From Beijerinckiaceae bacterium (lineage in GTDB: Bacteria > Pseudomonadota > Alphaproteobacteria > Rhizobiales > Beijerinckiaceae), in the NCBI GenBank assembly GCA_025458025.1, contig JALOTF010000001.1, positions 42,241 to 106,240 on the forward strand: a stretch of 64,000 bases of DNA, written 5' to 3'. This document shows, one piece after another, positions 27,198 through 35,861 of this stretch; positions within the stretch are counted from its first letter, which is position 1, and each line of letters starts with the position of its first letter. A program made the translations under genes and the position numbers. The notes under the pieces were generated by a model. That model had not been told where the DNA came from, did not search any database, and worked only from the letters and a program-made list of their open reading frames with translations.

Positions 27198-28040
27198 ATG
27201 ATGGTCGCCCTTGGCGGCTATCTCATCTTTGCAGGTTCGGTGCGCTCCCTGCGCGAGGAACTCTCCCTTTTCGAGCTGGTGGCGCTTCGTGCACTGGGCG
27301 GGCTCCTGTTCTGCATGCTCGTGGTATCGCAGAAGCCTGCGCTGATTTCCGATCTGCGCAGCATCAATCTGCCGGTTCATGCGCTGCGCAGCCTACTGCA
27401 TGCACTGGGTACTCTGGCCATTGTCGGCAGCATTCTGATGGTGCCGCTGGGCATCGTTTCCGCGCTGGAATTCACCGGACCCATCTTCGCTGCCGGCTTC
27501 GTGCTCCTGTTCTATCGCCTTGGCCCAAGCTGGTTTTCGGCGCTCGGGCTTGCGGCAATCGCCGCCGGAGCCTTCGCCTTGCTTTCACGGCATTTCGAGC
27601 ATCTCGGCCCGGCCGTGCTGCTGCCATTGCTCGGAACGGTCATCCTCACTGGTACGAACATGATGCTCGCCCGGCTCGCTGCGCGGCATCGCACCACGAC
27701 CATCCTGCTGGTGATGAGCGCGATCCAGCTTCCGCTTTATGCGATTTGCATTCCCCTGTTCGGCACGGGCAGTGCATCGCACGAGATCGGGTTGTGGCAG
27801 GCCTTCGCCATCCTCGGGGTGATCGCCAGCGGCATTATCACGCAGACCGCTCTGGCCAATGCCAGCCGCCACGGCACCGATGTGCAACTGAGCGCGCTTG
27901 ATACCCTTCGTATTCCCGCCGTTGCGATCATGGCCTATCTCGTCTTTTCGGAGATGCTGGATGCGACCACGCTCGTGCTGATGGGGGTCATCATGTGTGG
28001 CGCGGCGATTGTGGCCTTCGGGCGTCGCTCTGCAAGCTGA
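27198..28040 (+). CDS. EamA/RhaT-family (DMT) transporter
   Basis: About 280 residues from the ATG at 27198, consisting of ten hydrophobic segments in two EamA-like halves. The first half includes FELVALRALGGLLFCMLVV and LVPLGIVSALEFTGPIFAAG-type packing, the second VLLPLLGTVILTGTNMMLA and TLRIPAVAIMAYLVFSEMLD. These proteins move metabolites or drugs across the inner membrane. The frame is open back to 27060 inside the preceding gene; no clear ribosome site decides the start. The 3' end overlaps the convergent UdgX gene by 50 bp. Confidence 0.82.
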   Translation: MMVALGGYLIFAGSVRSLREELSLFELVALRALGGLLFCMLVVSQKPALISDLRSINLPVHALRSLLHALGTLAIVGSILMVPLGIVSALEFTGPIFAAGFVLLFYRLGPSWFSALGLAAIAAGAFALLSRHFEHLGPAVLLPLLGTVILTGTNMMLARLAARHRTTTILLVMSAIQLPLYAICIPLFGTGSASHEIGLWQAFAILGVIASGIITQTALANASRHGTDVQLSALDTLRIPAVAIMAYLVFSEMLDATTLVLMGVIMCGAAIVAFGRRSAS

Positions 28041-29496
28041 GGCTCAGCGCTGCCGCTTCGGGCGGCTTCTCAGGTGCTTGCCCGTCAAAAGGCAAGTGGA
28101 GCGGGATTTGTGCGATGTCCCGGGCCAATCGCAGATCGGCGAGAAACTCTGCCCAGGCCGCGCGTTTTTCCTCCCTTGTTGTCAGCCGCAGAAGTGCTGC
28201 GGGGTGCCATGTGATCAGCACCTTCCGGCCTTCGAAATCCGACAGCACGCGGCCGCGCATGGCCTTCACGGCCACCTCCTGTTTCAGCACGGCTCGCGCC
28301 GCCGTGGCGCCCATCGCGAGGATGATTTCCGGCTCGACCCGCCGGATTTCTGCCCGAAGCCAGGGCGAACAGGCTTCGACATGCGCTCGCGTCGGCGTCT
28401 TGTGCAGGCGATGCTTGCCGCGTGGCTCGAAATGGAAATGCTTCACAGCATTGGTGAGGTAGATCGTGCTGCGATCAATTTCCGAGCGCCGCAGCGCTTC
28501 ATCCAGTAATTGGCCCGATGGACCCACGAAGGGCTGGCCTTCGAGATCCTCCCGGTCGCCGGGCTGTTCGCCGACGATCATCATCCGTGCATTTTCCGGT
28601 CCCGCACCGGGCACGACCTGCGTCGCCATGGCATGAAGCGGGCAGGCGCGGCAGGCCGTGAGTCCGCCCGCCGGTTCGACCTGTGGTAGATAGCCCGGCC
28701 CGCGCGCGGCACGCGAGGCAGTGGGGGCTGCGATCATCCCCTGCATTCGGGCGCGGGCATCGCGGATGAGCGGGGCGATGAGCGCGGCTTCCGGCAGGTT
28801 TTTCCAGTATTTCACCGGCATTTCGGATTTCATCATGTCCACCTTAAGCCGCGCGGGGTTGAAGATGCTGGCATAATAGGTGAGCCAGAGCGCTTCGAAC
28901 CGGTCACCATCGGGTGCATCGCGGCGCGAGGCACCGGGGCCAAAGCGTAGGCTTTCGCCGTCCCAATGGGCGCTCGCCTTAGGTGTGAGGATCGAGAAGA
29001 CTTGGCTTGCGAAGCGCCGCACGAAGAAGGGTGCCGTGAGCCGGAGAATGTGATGCTCCGGCTCAAACCACGACACGAAGGCAGGGCTTTGGTCCTCGCG
29101 CGCCACCTCGCGGAAGCGCACGAAAGCGGTCATCTTGTGCCGGTCACGGGAGACGTTCTTCGCCAGCGCATGGGTGCGCGAGACATCTGCATCCGCACGG
29201 TTCGAGAGCAGGCCGGGTGCGGATGTCAGCCGGAACAACAGGCGGTAGAGCAGGGCGAAACGTTGGGAATCGGCATGGCAGATGGCAAACCGCGCGAGGT
29301 CGCGGAAGCTTTCGGGGATCGGCTGTGGTGGAACGTCCGGAAGCGGGGAGGGGGCCGAACCGAACAGGCTATCCGCGCCATCGCCCGCATTCCATTCAAC
29401 CGCTTCGGGTGGAATGCCGGCCGCCGCGAGGCGCGCGGCAGCATCCCGCCAGCCCTCGAAATCATCCGGTGCGGAGAGCGCGATCGCGAAGCTCAT
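27991..29496 (-). CDS. DUF4130 + UdgX-type uracil-DNA glycosylase fusion
   Basis: 501 residues from the ATG at 29496, which overlaps the radical SAM stop by 4 bp. Residues 1-270 are the DUF4130 module (DADVSRTHALAKNVSRDRHK, then VPVKYWKNLPEAALI-like helices). Residues about 295-480 are a family-4-like uracil-DNA glycosylase: Fe-S cysteines in TACRACPLH and VEACSPW, the active-site segment GEQPGDREDLEGQPFVGPSG, and WHPAALLR. The insertion RGKHRLHKTP is the UdgX R-loop, whose His forms a covalent adduct with uracil-excised DNA in Mycobacterium UdgX. It likely acts in DNA base repair with the upstream radical SAM partner. Confidence 0.88.
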   Translation of the reverse strand: MSFAIALSAPDDFEGWRDAAARLAAAGIPPEAVEWNAGDGADSLFGSAPSPLPDVPPQPIPESFRDLARFAICHADSQRFALLYRLLFRLTSAPGLLSNRADADVSRTHALAKNVSRDRHKMTAFVRFREVAREDQSPAFVSWFEPEHHILRLTAPFFVRRFASQVFSILTPKASAHWDGESLRFGPGASRRDAPDGDRFEALWLTYYASIFNPARLKVDMMKSEMPVKYWKNLPEAALIAPLIRDARARMQGMIAAPTASRAARGPGYLPQVEPAGGLTACRACPLHAMATQVVPGAGPENARMMIVGEQPGDREDLEGQPFVGPSGQLLDEALRRSEIDRSTIYLTNAVKHFHFEPRGKHRLHKTPTRAHVEACSPWLRAEIRRVEPEIILAMGATAARAVLKQEVAVKAMRGRVLSDFEGRKVLITWHPAALLRLTTREEKRAAWAEFLADLRLARDIAQIPLHLPFDGQAPEKPPEAAALSLSLQSDARRPQSPRHT

Positions 29497-30746
29497 CCGA
29501 AGAGTTCCAGTTGCGACGGCTGGTGCCGGAAGCGTGCGGCGAGCCTCTCGCCGTCGAGTGTCGCGCCGGGTTGCCAATCCGCGGCCTCGATGAAGGGCAT
29601 GGCCTTGCGCGCCTGCGCGCCCAGCCGCTTGAGCCCCTCGATGGTGAGCCGCCCGTGACGGCGCGCGACGAGAATGCGATCCACCACCTTAGCGCCGAGG
29701 CCTGGCACGCGCAGCAGCCACTCGCGCGAGCCGCTATTGATGCAGACCGGAAAATGCGCGCGGTTTCGCAAGGCCCAGGCGAGTTTGGGATCGATGGCCG
29801 TGTCGAACATGCCGCCATCGGTCGCCCCGGCAATATCCTCCAGCGAGAAACCATAGAAGCGGAACAGCCAATCGGCCTGATAGAGCCGGTGCTCGCGCAG
29901 CAGCGGCGGCGGCTTCAGCGGCAACACGCTCGACGCATCGGGGATGGGCGAGAAGGCGGAATAATAGACGCGCCGGAGCTTGTAGCCCGAATAGAGGCTG
30001 ACGCTTGTTTGCAGGATATCGACATCGCTTGCCTCATCCGCGCCGATGATCATCTGCGTGGATTGCCCGGCCGGGGCGAAGCGCGGCGCGCGCGGGCTCA
30101 ACTTCCGTTCAGCGGCGGCGTCCTCGATCTTTACGCGCAGGCCGCCCATGGAGCGGCGGATGGATGGCAGGCGCTTCTCCGGCGCGAGTTTCGTGAGGCC
30201 GCGCTCGGTCGGCATCTCGATGTTGATCGAGAGGCGGTCGGCATAGCGCCCGGCCTCCTCCAACAGGAGGGGATCGGCATCGGGGATGGATTTGAGGTGG
30301 ATATAGCCGCGAAAGCCATGCGTGACGCGCAACTCTCGGGCCACGCGCGCCAACTGCTCCATCGTGTAATCCGGCGAGCGGATGATGCCGGAGGAGAGGA
30401 ACAAACCCTCGATATAGTTGCGACGATAGAAATCGAGCGTGAGCGCCACGACCTCCTCCACGGTGAAGCGCGCGCGCTGCACATTTGAAGAGGCGCGGTT
30501 GATGCAATAGGCGCAATCGAACAGGCAGGAATTGGTGAGTAGGATTTTCAGCAGCGAGATGCAGCGGCCATCCGGTGCATAAGCGTGGCAGATGCCGCTG
30601 CCTTCGGTGGAACCGAGTCCGCCTTTCGACTTGCCATCGGAACCCAGCGATGAACGGCGCGGGGCGGCGGATGACGCGCAGGAAGCATCGTATTTCGCGG
30701 CATCGGCGAGAACGGCAAGTTTGGCGGAAAGATCGAGCTGGGGCAT
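29493..30746 (-). CDS. DNA modification/repair-associated radical SAM protein with HhH domain
   Basis: 417 residues from the ATG at 30746; the open frame reaches 30809 without better signal. The radical SAM cluster motif CLFDCAYC lies near residue 90, and Ser/Gly-rich SAM contacts follow (GLFLSSGII). The C-terminal region contains a helix-hairpin-helix DNA-binding motif (RVPGLGAKVVDRILVARR). It belongs to the group of radical SAM proteins genetically linked to DUF4130/UDG proteins, and here it is directly coupled to such a fusion. The reaction is unknown; a role on damaged or modified DNA is suggested by the HhH domain and partner. Confidence 0.87.
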   Translation of the reverse strand: MPQLDLSAKLAVLADAAKYDASCASSAAPRRSSLGSDGKSKGGLGSTEGSGICHAYAPDGRCISLLKILLTNSCLFDCAYCINRASSNVQRARFTVEEVVALTLDFYRRNYIEGLFLSSGIIRSPDYTMEQLARVARELRVTHGFRGYIHLKSIPDADPLLLEEAGRYADRLSINIEMPTERGLTKLAPEKRLPSIRRSMGGLRVKIEDAAAERKLSPRAPRFAPAGQSTQMIIGADEASDVDILQTSVSLYSGYKLRRVYYSAFSPIPDASSVLPLKPPPLLREHRLYQADWLFRFYGFSLEDIAGATDGGMFDTAIDPKLAWALRNRAHFPVCINSGSREWLLRVPGLGAKVVDRILVARRHGRLTIEGLKRLGAQARKAMPFIEAADWQPGATLDGERLAARFRHQPSQLELFG

Positions 30747-30826
30747 GGCACGCGCATATGTTCCTTTTTTGTTCTTATTGAAGACATGCGCCGTCGTCAA
30801 CTGCGGCAAGGCTCCGCAGGGTGCTG

Positions 30827-32020
30827 TCAGGCGTGGCGCGTGCCCGGATGCGAGAGCGCGGTGATGACCCCGCGCAGTTCCGCGAGCCCGCGCAGCCGTC
30901 CGATGAAGGGATAGCCGGGGAAGCTCCCACGGCCGAGATCATCAAGGATTTCATGGCCATGGTCGGGCCGCATGGGGATTTCCGCGAAATCCTCGCCCGC
31001 TTGATGCCGGCGGGCTTCTTCGGCCAGAAGGGCGGAGATTACGGCGACCATATCGGTGTCGCCACCGAGATGCTCGGCCTCCATGAAGGAGCCATCGGGC
31101 TCTTTCGTGACGTTCCTGAGATGTGTGAACCAGATACGCGCGGCGAAGCGGCGCGTGATGGCGGGCACGTCATTCGCGGGATTAGCACCCAGCGAGCCCG
31201 AGCAGAGGGTGAGGCCATTCGCGGGGGAATCGACCATCGCGAGGATGTCCGCGATATCCGCCTCCGTCGAGACGACGCGCGGCAAGCCGAAGACCGGGCG
31301 GGGCGGATCATCCGGGTGGATGCAGAGGCGCAAGCCGAGTTCCTCCGCCGTCGGGATCACCGCTTCGAGGAAGCGGCGGATATTCGCGCGCAACTCCGCC
31401 GGGCCGATGCCCTTGTAGCGATCGAGCATGCGGCGCAGGCCGGGAATGTCGAAGCGATCATAGGCGCCGGGCAGGCCGGCCATGATGTTCGCGAGCAGCC
31501 GCGCCTTGTCGCTCTCGCTGGCCTTGGCATGCCATTGCCGGGCACGATCGAGCGTCGCGGGTTCGACCCCCTCGTCGGCGCCTGGGCGCTGGAGCATCAG
31601 CCAGTCGAAGGCGACATATTCATGCATGTTGAAGCGCAGGGCGCGCGCGCCGCCGGGCAGGGGCGCATCCATCTCGGTGCGCGTCCAATCGAGAACCGGC
31701 ATGAAGTTATAGCAGATCGTCCGGATGCCGGCCTCGGCGAGGTTCTTCATCGAGAGGCGGTAATTCTGGAAAAGCGGTTCGAGCGGTCCTTCGCCCATGC
31801 GGATGCGCTCATGCACCGGCAGGCTTTCCACCACTGCCCAGTGCATTCCATGGCCCGATGTCAGGATTTCCGCCTGCCGGAGCGCAATCTGCTCCGGAGT
31901 CCACACCTCGCCATAGGGCACATGATGGAGGGAGGTGACGATCCCCGTCGCGCCAGCCTGCCGTGCGGCGGCGAGCGTGACCGTATCTGTGGGACCGAAC
32001 CAGCGCCAGCTCTGAAGCAT
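30827..32020 (-). CDS. uxuA: mannonate dehydratase
   Basis: 397 residues, typical for UxuA. Diagnostic blocks include SWRWFGPTDTVTLAAARQAG at the N-terminus, CYNFMPVLDWTRT, LCIHPDDPPRPVFGLPRV and the metal/substrate region LCSGSLGANPANDVP. It dehydrates D-mannonate to 2-keto-3-deoxygluconate in hexuronate catabolism. It sits 12 bp downstream of a TRAP permease gene on the same strand, so the transporter probably imports a hexuronate or aldonate. Confidence 0.96.
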   Translation of the reverse strand: MLQSWRWFGPTDTVTLAAARQAGATGIVTSLHHVPYGEVWTPEQIALRQAEILTSGHGMHWAVVESLPVHERIRMGEGPLEPLFQNYRLSMKNLAEAGIRTICYNFMPVLDWTRTEMDAPLPGGARALRFNMHEYVAFDWLMLQRPGADEGVEPATLDRARQWHAKASESDKARLLANIMAGLPGAYDRFDIPGLRRMLDRYKGIGPAELRANIRRFLEAVIPTAEELGLRLCIHPDDPPRPVFGLPRVVSTEADIADILAMVDSPANGLTLCSGSLGANPANDVPAITRRFAARIWFTHLRNVTKEPDGSFMEAEHLGGDTDMVAVISALLAEEARRHQAGEDFAEIPMRPDHGHEILDDLGRGSFPGYPFIGRLRGLAELRGVITALSHPGTRHA

Positions 32021-32032
32021 GGTCAGTGCTCC

Positions 32033-33310
32033 TCACATCAGCAGGTTGGGCAGGAACAGCACCACGCCCGGCAGGAAGACCAGCAGCATGATCACGAAGC
32101 AGACCATCGCGAGGAAGGGCAGGCTTTCGACCGTGTATTCCTCCATCGAGGTATCGAGGATCGAGCAGCAGGCGAACATGCAGGGCCCCACTGGTGGTGT
32201 CATCGAGCCGAGGGTTACGACGGACATCATCACGATGCCGAAATGCACGGGGTCCACCCCGAGCTGCGTGATGATCGGCACGAAGATCGGCGTGAGAAGT
32301 AGCACCATCACGGTGCTTTCCAGTGCCGTGCCGAGGATGAGCAGCAGCAGGAGGATCAGCAGCACAATCACGGTGGGGTTGCTTGAAAGGCCGAGCATCC
32401 ATTCGGCCATGGCCTGCGGGGTCTGCTCGAAGATGATCGCATAGCCCAGGGGGCCGGACATCAGGATGACGAACATGATGATGCCGACATCGAGAACGCC
32501 CTCGGACAGGGCTTCATTGATGCCGCTCCAGGTGAGTTCCTTGTGCAGGAACGCCCCGACCATGACGGCATAGAACACCGCGAAGGCGCCAATTTCCGTT
32601 GGTGTGAATACGCCTGCGCGAATGCCCACGAGCAAGGCCACCGGGAAGAGCAGGGCCCATTTCGCATCGACCACCGCACGCCAGATCTCACGGCCCTTGG
32701 GGCGCTCGGCGGCGGCGGGCTGATAGCCGCGCTTCTTCGAGATGTACCAGACGACAGCCATCAGCCCGATCATCATCATCAGGCCGGGGATCACGCCCGC
32801 AAGGAACAGCCGACCGATCGAGACATTCCCGACATAGCCGTAGAGAATCAGCCCGAGGCTCGGCGGGATGGTCGCGGTGATGAGGGATCCAACGGCAATC
32901 ACCGAGCAGGTGAAGCCCTTGGAATAGCCGCGGCGGATCATTTCGGGGCCGAGCATACGCGCTTCCATGGCGGCATCCGCCACGGCCGAGCCGGAAATAC
33001 CGCCCATCATGGTGGAGAGCAGGATGCAGACCTGCCCGAGCCCGCCGACCATCCAGCTCACGAGCACGTTGGAACAGGCGATAAGGCGATGCGTGATGCC
33101 GGTCTTGTTCATCATGTGGCCGGCGAGCACGAAGAACGGCACCGCGAGCAGCGGGAAACTCTGCGATTGGGTCGCGATCTGCTGCACGGCGATGCCCACC
33201 GGCACGCTGTCGCTGAGGATGAAGAAGGAGAATCCCGAGATGCCGATCGCGAGCGATACCGGCATACCCAGGAACATCAGCAGGAAGAAGAGGAAGGTGA
33301 TGAGCAACAT
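32033..33310 (-). CDS. dctM: TRAP transporter large permease subunit (DctM type)
   Basis: 425 residues with about 12 hydrophobic segments. It contains family blocks such as FLLMFLGMPVSLAIGISGFS, GGISGSAVADAAMEARMLGP and PPVGPCMFACCSI. DctM is the channel-forming subunit that uses the ion gradient to import a solute delivered by DctP. It lies between dctQ (6 bp upstream) and uxuA (12 bp downstream) in one operon, implying a sugar-acid substrate. Confidence 0.95.
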   Translation of the reverse strand: MLLITFLFFLLMFLGMPVSLAIGISGFSFFILSDSVPVGIAVQQIATQSQSFPLLAVPFFVLAGHMMNKTGITHRLIACSNVLVSWMVGGLGQVCILLSTMMGGISGSAVADAAMEARMLGPEMIRRGYSKGFTCSVIAVGSLITATIPPSLGLILYGYVGNVSIGRLFLAGVIPGLMMMIGLMAVVWYISKKRGYQPAAAERPKGREIWRAVVDAKWALLFPVALLVGIRAGVFTPTEIGAFAVFYAVMVGAFLHKELTWSGINEALSEGVLDVGIIMFVILMSGPLGYAIIFEQTPQAMAEWMLGLSSNPTVIVLLILLLLLILGTALESTVMVLLLTPIFVPIITQLGVDPVHFGIVMMSVVTLGSMTPPVGPCMFACCSILDTSMEEYTVESLPFLAMVCFVIMLLVFLPGVVLFLPNLLM

Positions 33311-33316
33311 GGGAGT

Positions 33317-33841
33317 TCAACCGAGCTGGCTGTGCGCGCGCTCAAGCTCGTTCGGCTTCTCCGGGAAGAAGATGAAGGACCGGTCGCGGAAGGAACGGAA
33401 GGTGTGGATGATGATCTCGAGGCTCATCAGGAAGCAGCCGGCGGGGATTGCGATGGTCACCCACGCATAGGAGATGCCGCTATCGCCGTAGATGCGCTGC
33501 CAGTTGAGCATGGTCAGCTTGTAACCGGAGAAGGCGAGGGTCAGCAGGAAGGCGAGGATGATCGCTGCGTTGAAGAGTTCCAGCAGCCAGCGCGGCGTGC
33601 GCGGCATCCATTTTACGGCGTAATCCACGGCCATATGCGCTTTCAGGCGCATCGCGCGGACAGCACCGAACACGCAGAGCCACACGAAAAGCAACTGCGC
33701 CATGTCATCCGACCAGATGACCGGGTGACCAACGGAACGGGTTACGGCCGCAATGAGCACCAGCACCGTGATGGCCGCCAGCAGGAACTTCGAGACGTAG
33801 TCTTCCAACCACACATACCAGCCCGGCATGGTGCCCCCCAT
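33317..33841 (-). CDS. dctQ: TRAP transporter small permease subunit (DctQ type)
   Basis: 174 residues with four hydrophobic segments (KFLLAAITVLVLIAAVTRSV, MAQLLFVWLCVFGAVRAM, NAAIILAFLLTLAFSGY, ISYAWVTIAIPAGCFLMSL). This is the standard DctQ pattern. It pairs with dctM 6 bp downstream and is separated from dctP by a hairpin terminator. An in-frame ATG at 33829 is an alternative start. Confidence 0.9.
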   Translation of the reverse strand: MGGTMPGWYVWLEDYVSKFLLAAITVLVLIAAVTRSVGHPVIWSDDMAQLLFVWLCVFGAVRAMRLKAHMAVDYAVKWMPRTPRWLLELFNAAIILAFLLTLAFSGYKLTMLNWQRIYGDSGISYAWVTIAIPAGCFLMSLEIIIHTFRSFRDRSFIFFPEKPNELERAHSQLG

Positions 33842-33877
33842 TGTGTTCGGGAAAGCCCTGCTCCCCGCCAGAACATG

Positions 33878-33907
33878 AAAAAAGACCGGGCAGCCCCCGC
33901 TGCCCGG
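33878..33907 (-). terminator. intercistronic terminator/attenuator between dctP and dctQM
   Basis: On the minus strand a perfect 9-bp stem CCGGGCAGC / GCTGCCCGG (33899-33907 and 33886-33894) with a GGGG loop is followed by TCTTTTTT. It lies 10 bp after the dctP stop, so part of transcription probably ends here, giving excess binding protein over permease. Confidence 0.88.
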
Positions 33908-33917
33908 CCCGATGGCA

Positions 33918-34913
33918 TCACTTCAGCAGCGCGTTGACCTTGCTGCGCAGTTCCGAATAGCCGAGCTTCTCGTAGACGCCCTCGGTCGCCTTTATGAACG
34001 GCGTCTTGTCGACTTCCGCGATCGTCACGCCGCGCGACTTGAATTGCGCTTCGATGCCTGCGAGCGATTCCTGCGTGAGCTTCGAGGCGAAATCACCTGC
34101 GGCAAGCGATTCCTCGCGCAGGATTTTCTGCAGATCCGCCGGAAGCTTGTCGAACCAGGCTGCCGAAACGACAACGCCGGTGATGAGGTTGAAGTGGCTC
34201 GTCTTCGTGATGTGCTTCGTCACTTCATAGAGGCGCGAGCCATAGCTTGCCGGGTGCTGGGCTTCCACGGCGTCAATCACGCCCTGCTGGAGCGCGGGGT
34301 AGACTTCGCCCCAGCCCATCGGGGTGGGCGTCGCACCCATCGCGCGGATCGTCTCCATCCAGACCGGCGCGCCCGGCGTGCGCATACGGATGCCTGCGAG
34401 ATCGCCCGGAACCTTGATCGGCTTGTTGGTGAGGAGGTGGCGGTCGCCTTGCCACCAGTTGAAGGAGAGGGCGTAATGGCCCGAGGCGCCTTTCAGCTTC
34501 TGGTTCCATTCCTCGAACATCGGCGAGGTCACGACCTTGCGGATGCCGTCGAAGCCATCGGCGAGATAGGGCGCGCTGAGAATGCCGAATTCCTTCACGA
34601 AAACCGCGAGACGACCGCCATCGACCACCACGGCGACATTCGCGCCGGCGCGGGCCTGCTCCAGAACATCCTCGTCCTTGCCGAGCTGGGAGCCCGGGAA
34701 GATGCGGATGGTGAGCTTGCCTTCGCTGCGCTGGAGCACGCGATCCCGCATGCGCTCCAGACCCTTGTAGATCGGGTCGTCACGAGTCAGCGCGGTGTTG
34801 ATGTTCAGCTGGTGTTGCGCGGCTGCGATGCCAGTCGTGCCGGCAAGGGCGACCAATGCCGCGAATGCAACAGCACAACGCCGCGTCACGGACGATTCTC
34901 GAACCTTCGCCAT
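33918..34913 (-). CDS. dctP: TRAP transporter solute-binding protein (DctP type)
   Basis: 331 residues with a signal peptide (CAVAFAALVALAGTTGIAAA). TRAP-binding features include GSQLGKDEDVLEQARAGANV, PYLADGFDGIRKVV, and IRMRTPGAPVWMETIRAMGA containing the conserved Arg that contacts the substrate carboxylate. It captures a carboxylate solute in the periplasm for DctQM. The gene order dctP-dctQ-dctM-uxuA points to uronate or mannonate-type sugar acids. It is divergent from a GntR regulator with a palindrome between them. Confidence 0.94.
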   Translation of the reverse strand: MAKVRESSVTRRCAVAFAALVALAGTTGIAAAQHQLNINTALTRDDPIYKGLERMRDRVLQRSEGKLTIRIFPGSQLGKDEDVLEQARAGANVAVVVDGGRLAVFVKEFGILSAPYLADGFDGIRKVVTSPMFEEWNQKLKGASGHYALSFNWWQGDRHLLTNKPIKVPGDLAGIRMRTPGAPVWMETIRAMGATPTPMGWGEVYPALQQGVIDAVEAQHPASYGSRLYEVTKHITKTSHFNLITGVVVSAAWFDKLPADLQKILREESLAAGDFASKLTQESLAGIEAQFKSRGVTIAEVDKTPFIKATEGVYEKLGYSELRSKVNALLK

Positions 34914-34969
34914 GATGTTTTCCTTCCCCTTTTCGGTGTCTCAATCCCAACCTTCTCGCTTGAGGTATG

Positions 34970-34989
34970 GCACCATACCGGTATAGTGC
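34970..34989. promoter_or_regulatory. probable GntR operator in the dctP/gntR divergent promoter
   Basis: The 20-bp element GCACCATACCGGTATAGTGC is an inverted repeat with only one mismatched pair (positions 74 and 85 of the 34.9 kb block), around a perfect 10-bp core ATACCGGTAT. It lies 57 bp upstream of dctP and 69 bp upstream of gntR. Position and symmetry fit a regulator operator controlling both directions. Confidence 0.7.
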
Positions 34990-35057
34990 ACATCTGGAGA
35001 CGGGCTGCAAGAGGCTCTGGAATGAGAACAGTTCGGCCAGAAGGCAGGGGAGTGGAT

Positions 35058-35771
35058 ATGCCGGGAGTGATCGACAACGCCGCGCTTCGCTTGGCCGAGC
35101 CCATCGTGCCGCAGATCATCAACCGGCTACGGCAGGCGATCATCGAGTTGCGCCTTGAGCCCGGCCAGCCGCTTTCGGAGAAGGAAATCGCGCTGCTCTA
35201 TGGCGTGAGCCGACAGCCCGTGCGGGAAGCCTTCATCAAGCTCGCGGAAGCCGGATTGGTGCAGGTTCTGCCGAGCCGTGGCACCTATGTGACGAAAATC
35301 TCCGTGAAGGAGGTTCTCAACGCCCGCTTCGTGCGTGAGGCAATCGAATGCGCGGTTGTGCGCGAGGCGGCAGGCCGGATCGACAAGGCCGGGCTCGCGC
35401 GGCTCGAAGGTTTCATCGAGGCGCAAGAGCGCGCGGCAGCCGAACTCGACAACGTGGCTTTCACCGAACTCGACGAGGCCTTCCACCGGGCCATCGCGGA
35501 TTGCGTCGATTGCGATTACGCAGTGCGAGTGGTGGAAGCCGCGCGCGCCCAGACCGATCGCGTGCGCCATCTCAGCCTGCCCGAGGCCTCGCCGTTTCCG
35601 GTGCTCATCCAGCAGCATCGCGATATCGTGAGCGCTCTGCGGCAGGGCGATGCCCGCGCGGGGGAAGAGGCGATGCGCCGGCACGTGCGGGAGATTCTCT
35701 CGGCCCTGCCGCGGCTCGCCGCCGCGCATCCCGCCTTCTTCGAGGATCAGGCGAGCCTCGCCGGGCTCTGA
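35058..35771 (+). CDS. GntR-family (FadR/FCD type) transcriptional regulator
   Basis: 237 residues from the ATG at 35058, which has GGGGAG at good spacing; an ATG at 35022 and a much longer open frame exist but lack support. The winged HTH (about 15-80) includes GQPLSEKEIALLYGVSRQPV and REAFIKLAEAGLVQVLPSRG. The FCD helical effector domain follows, with the metal-ligand pattern FTELDEAFHRAIAD and LIQQHRDIVSAL. Divergence from the dctPQM-uxuA operon implies it regulates sugar-acid uptake and breakdown. Confidence 0.92.
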   Translation: MPGVIDNAALRLAEPIVPQIINRLRQAIIELRLEPGQPLSEKEIALLYGVSRQPVREAFIKLAEAGLVQVLPSRGTYVTKISVKEVLNARFVREAIECAVVREAAGRIDKAGLARLEGFIEAQERAAAELDNVAFTELDEAFHRAIADCVDCDYAVRVVEAARAQTDRVRHLSLPEASPFPVLIQQHRDIVSALRQGDARAGEEAMRRHVREILSALPRLAAAHPAFFEDQASLAGL

Positions 35772-35861
35772 TCCCGTCAAGACGACAAGAATTCTGGTGC
35801 GTGCAACACTTTGTGCGGGCAGCCGTTCGTCATCGTCCGGCTTGCCGCGACATGCTGCCTA

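Noticed and set aside
32543..33937. A 464-codon plus-strand open frame opposite dctM and dctQ
   Set aside because: Composition is antisense-like (His/Glu/Arg-rich), and both minus-strand genes are clear TRAP permease subunits.
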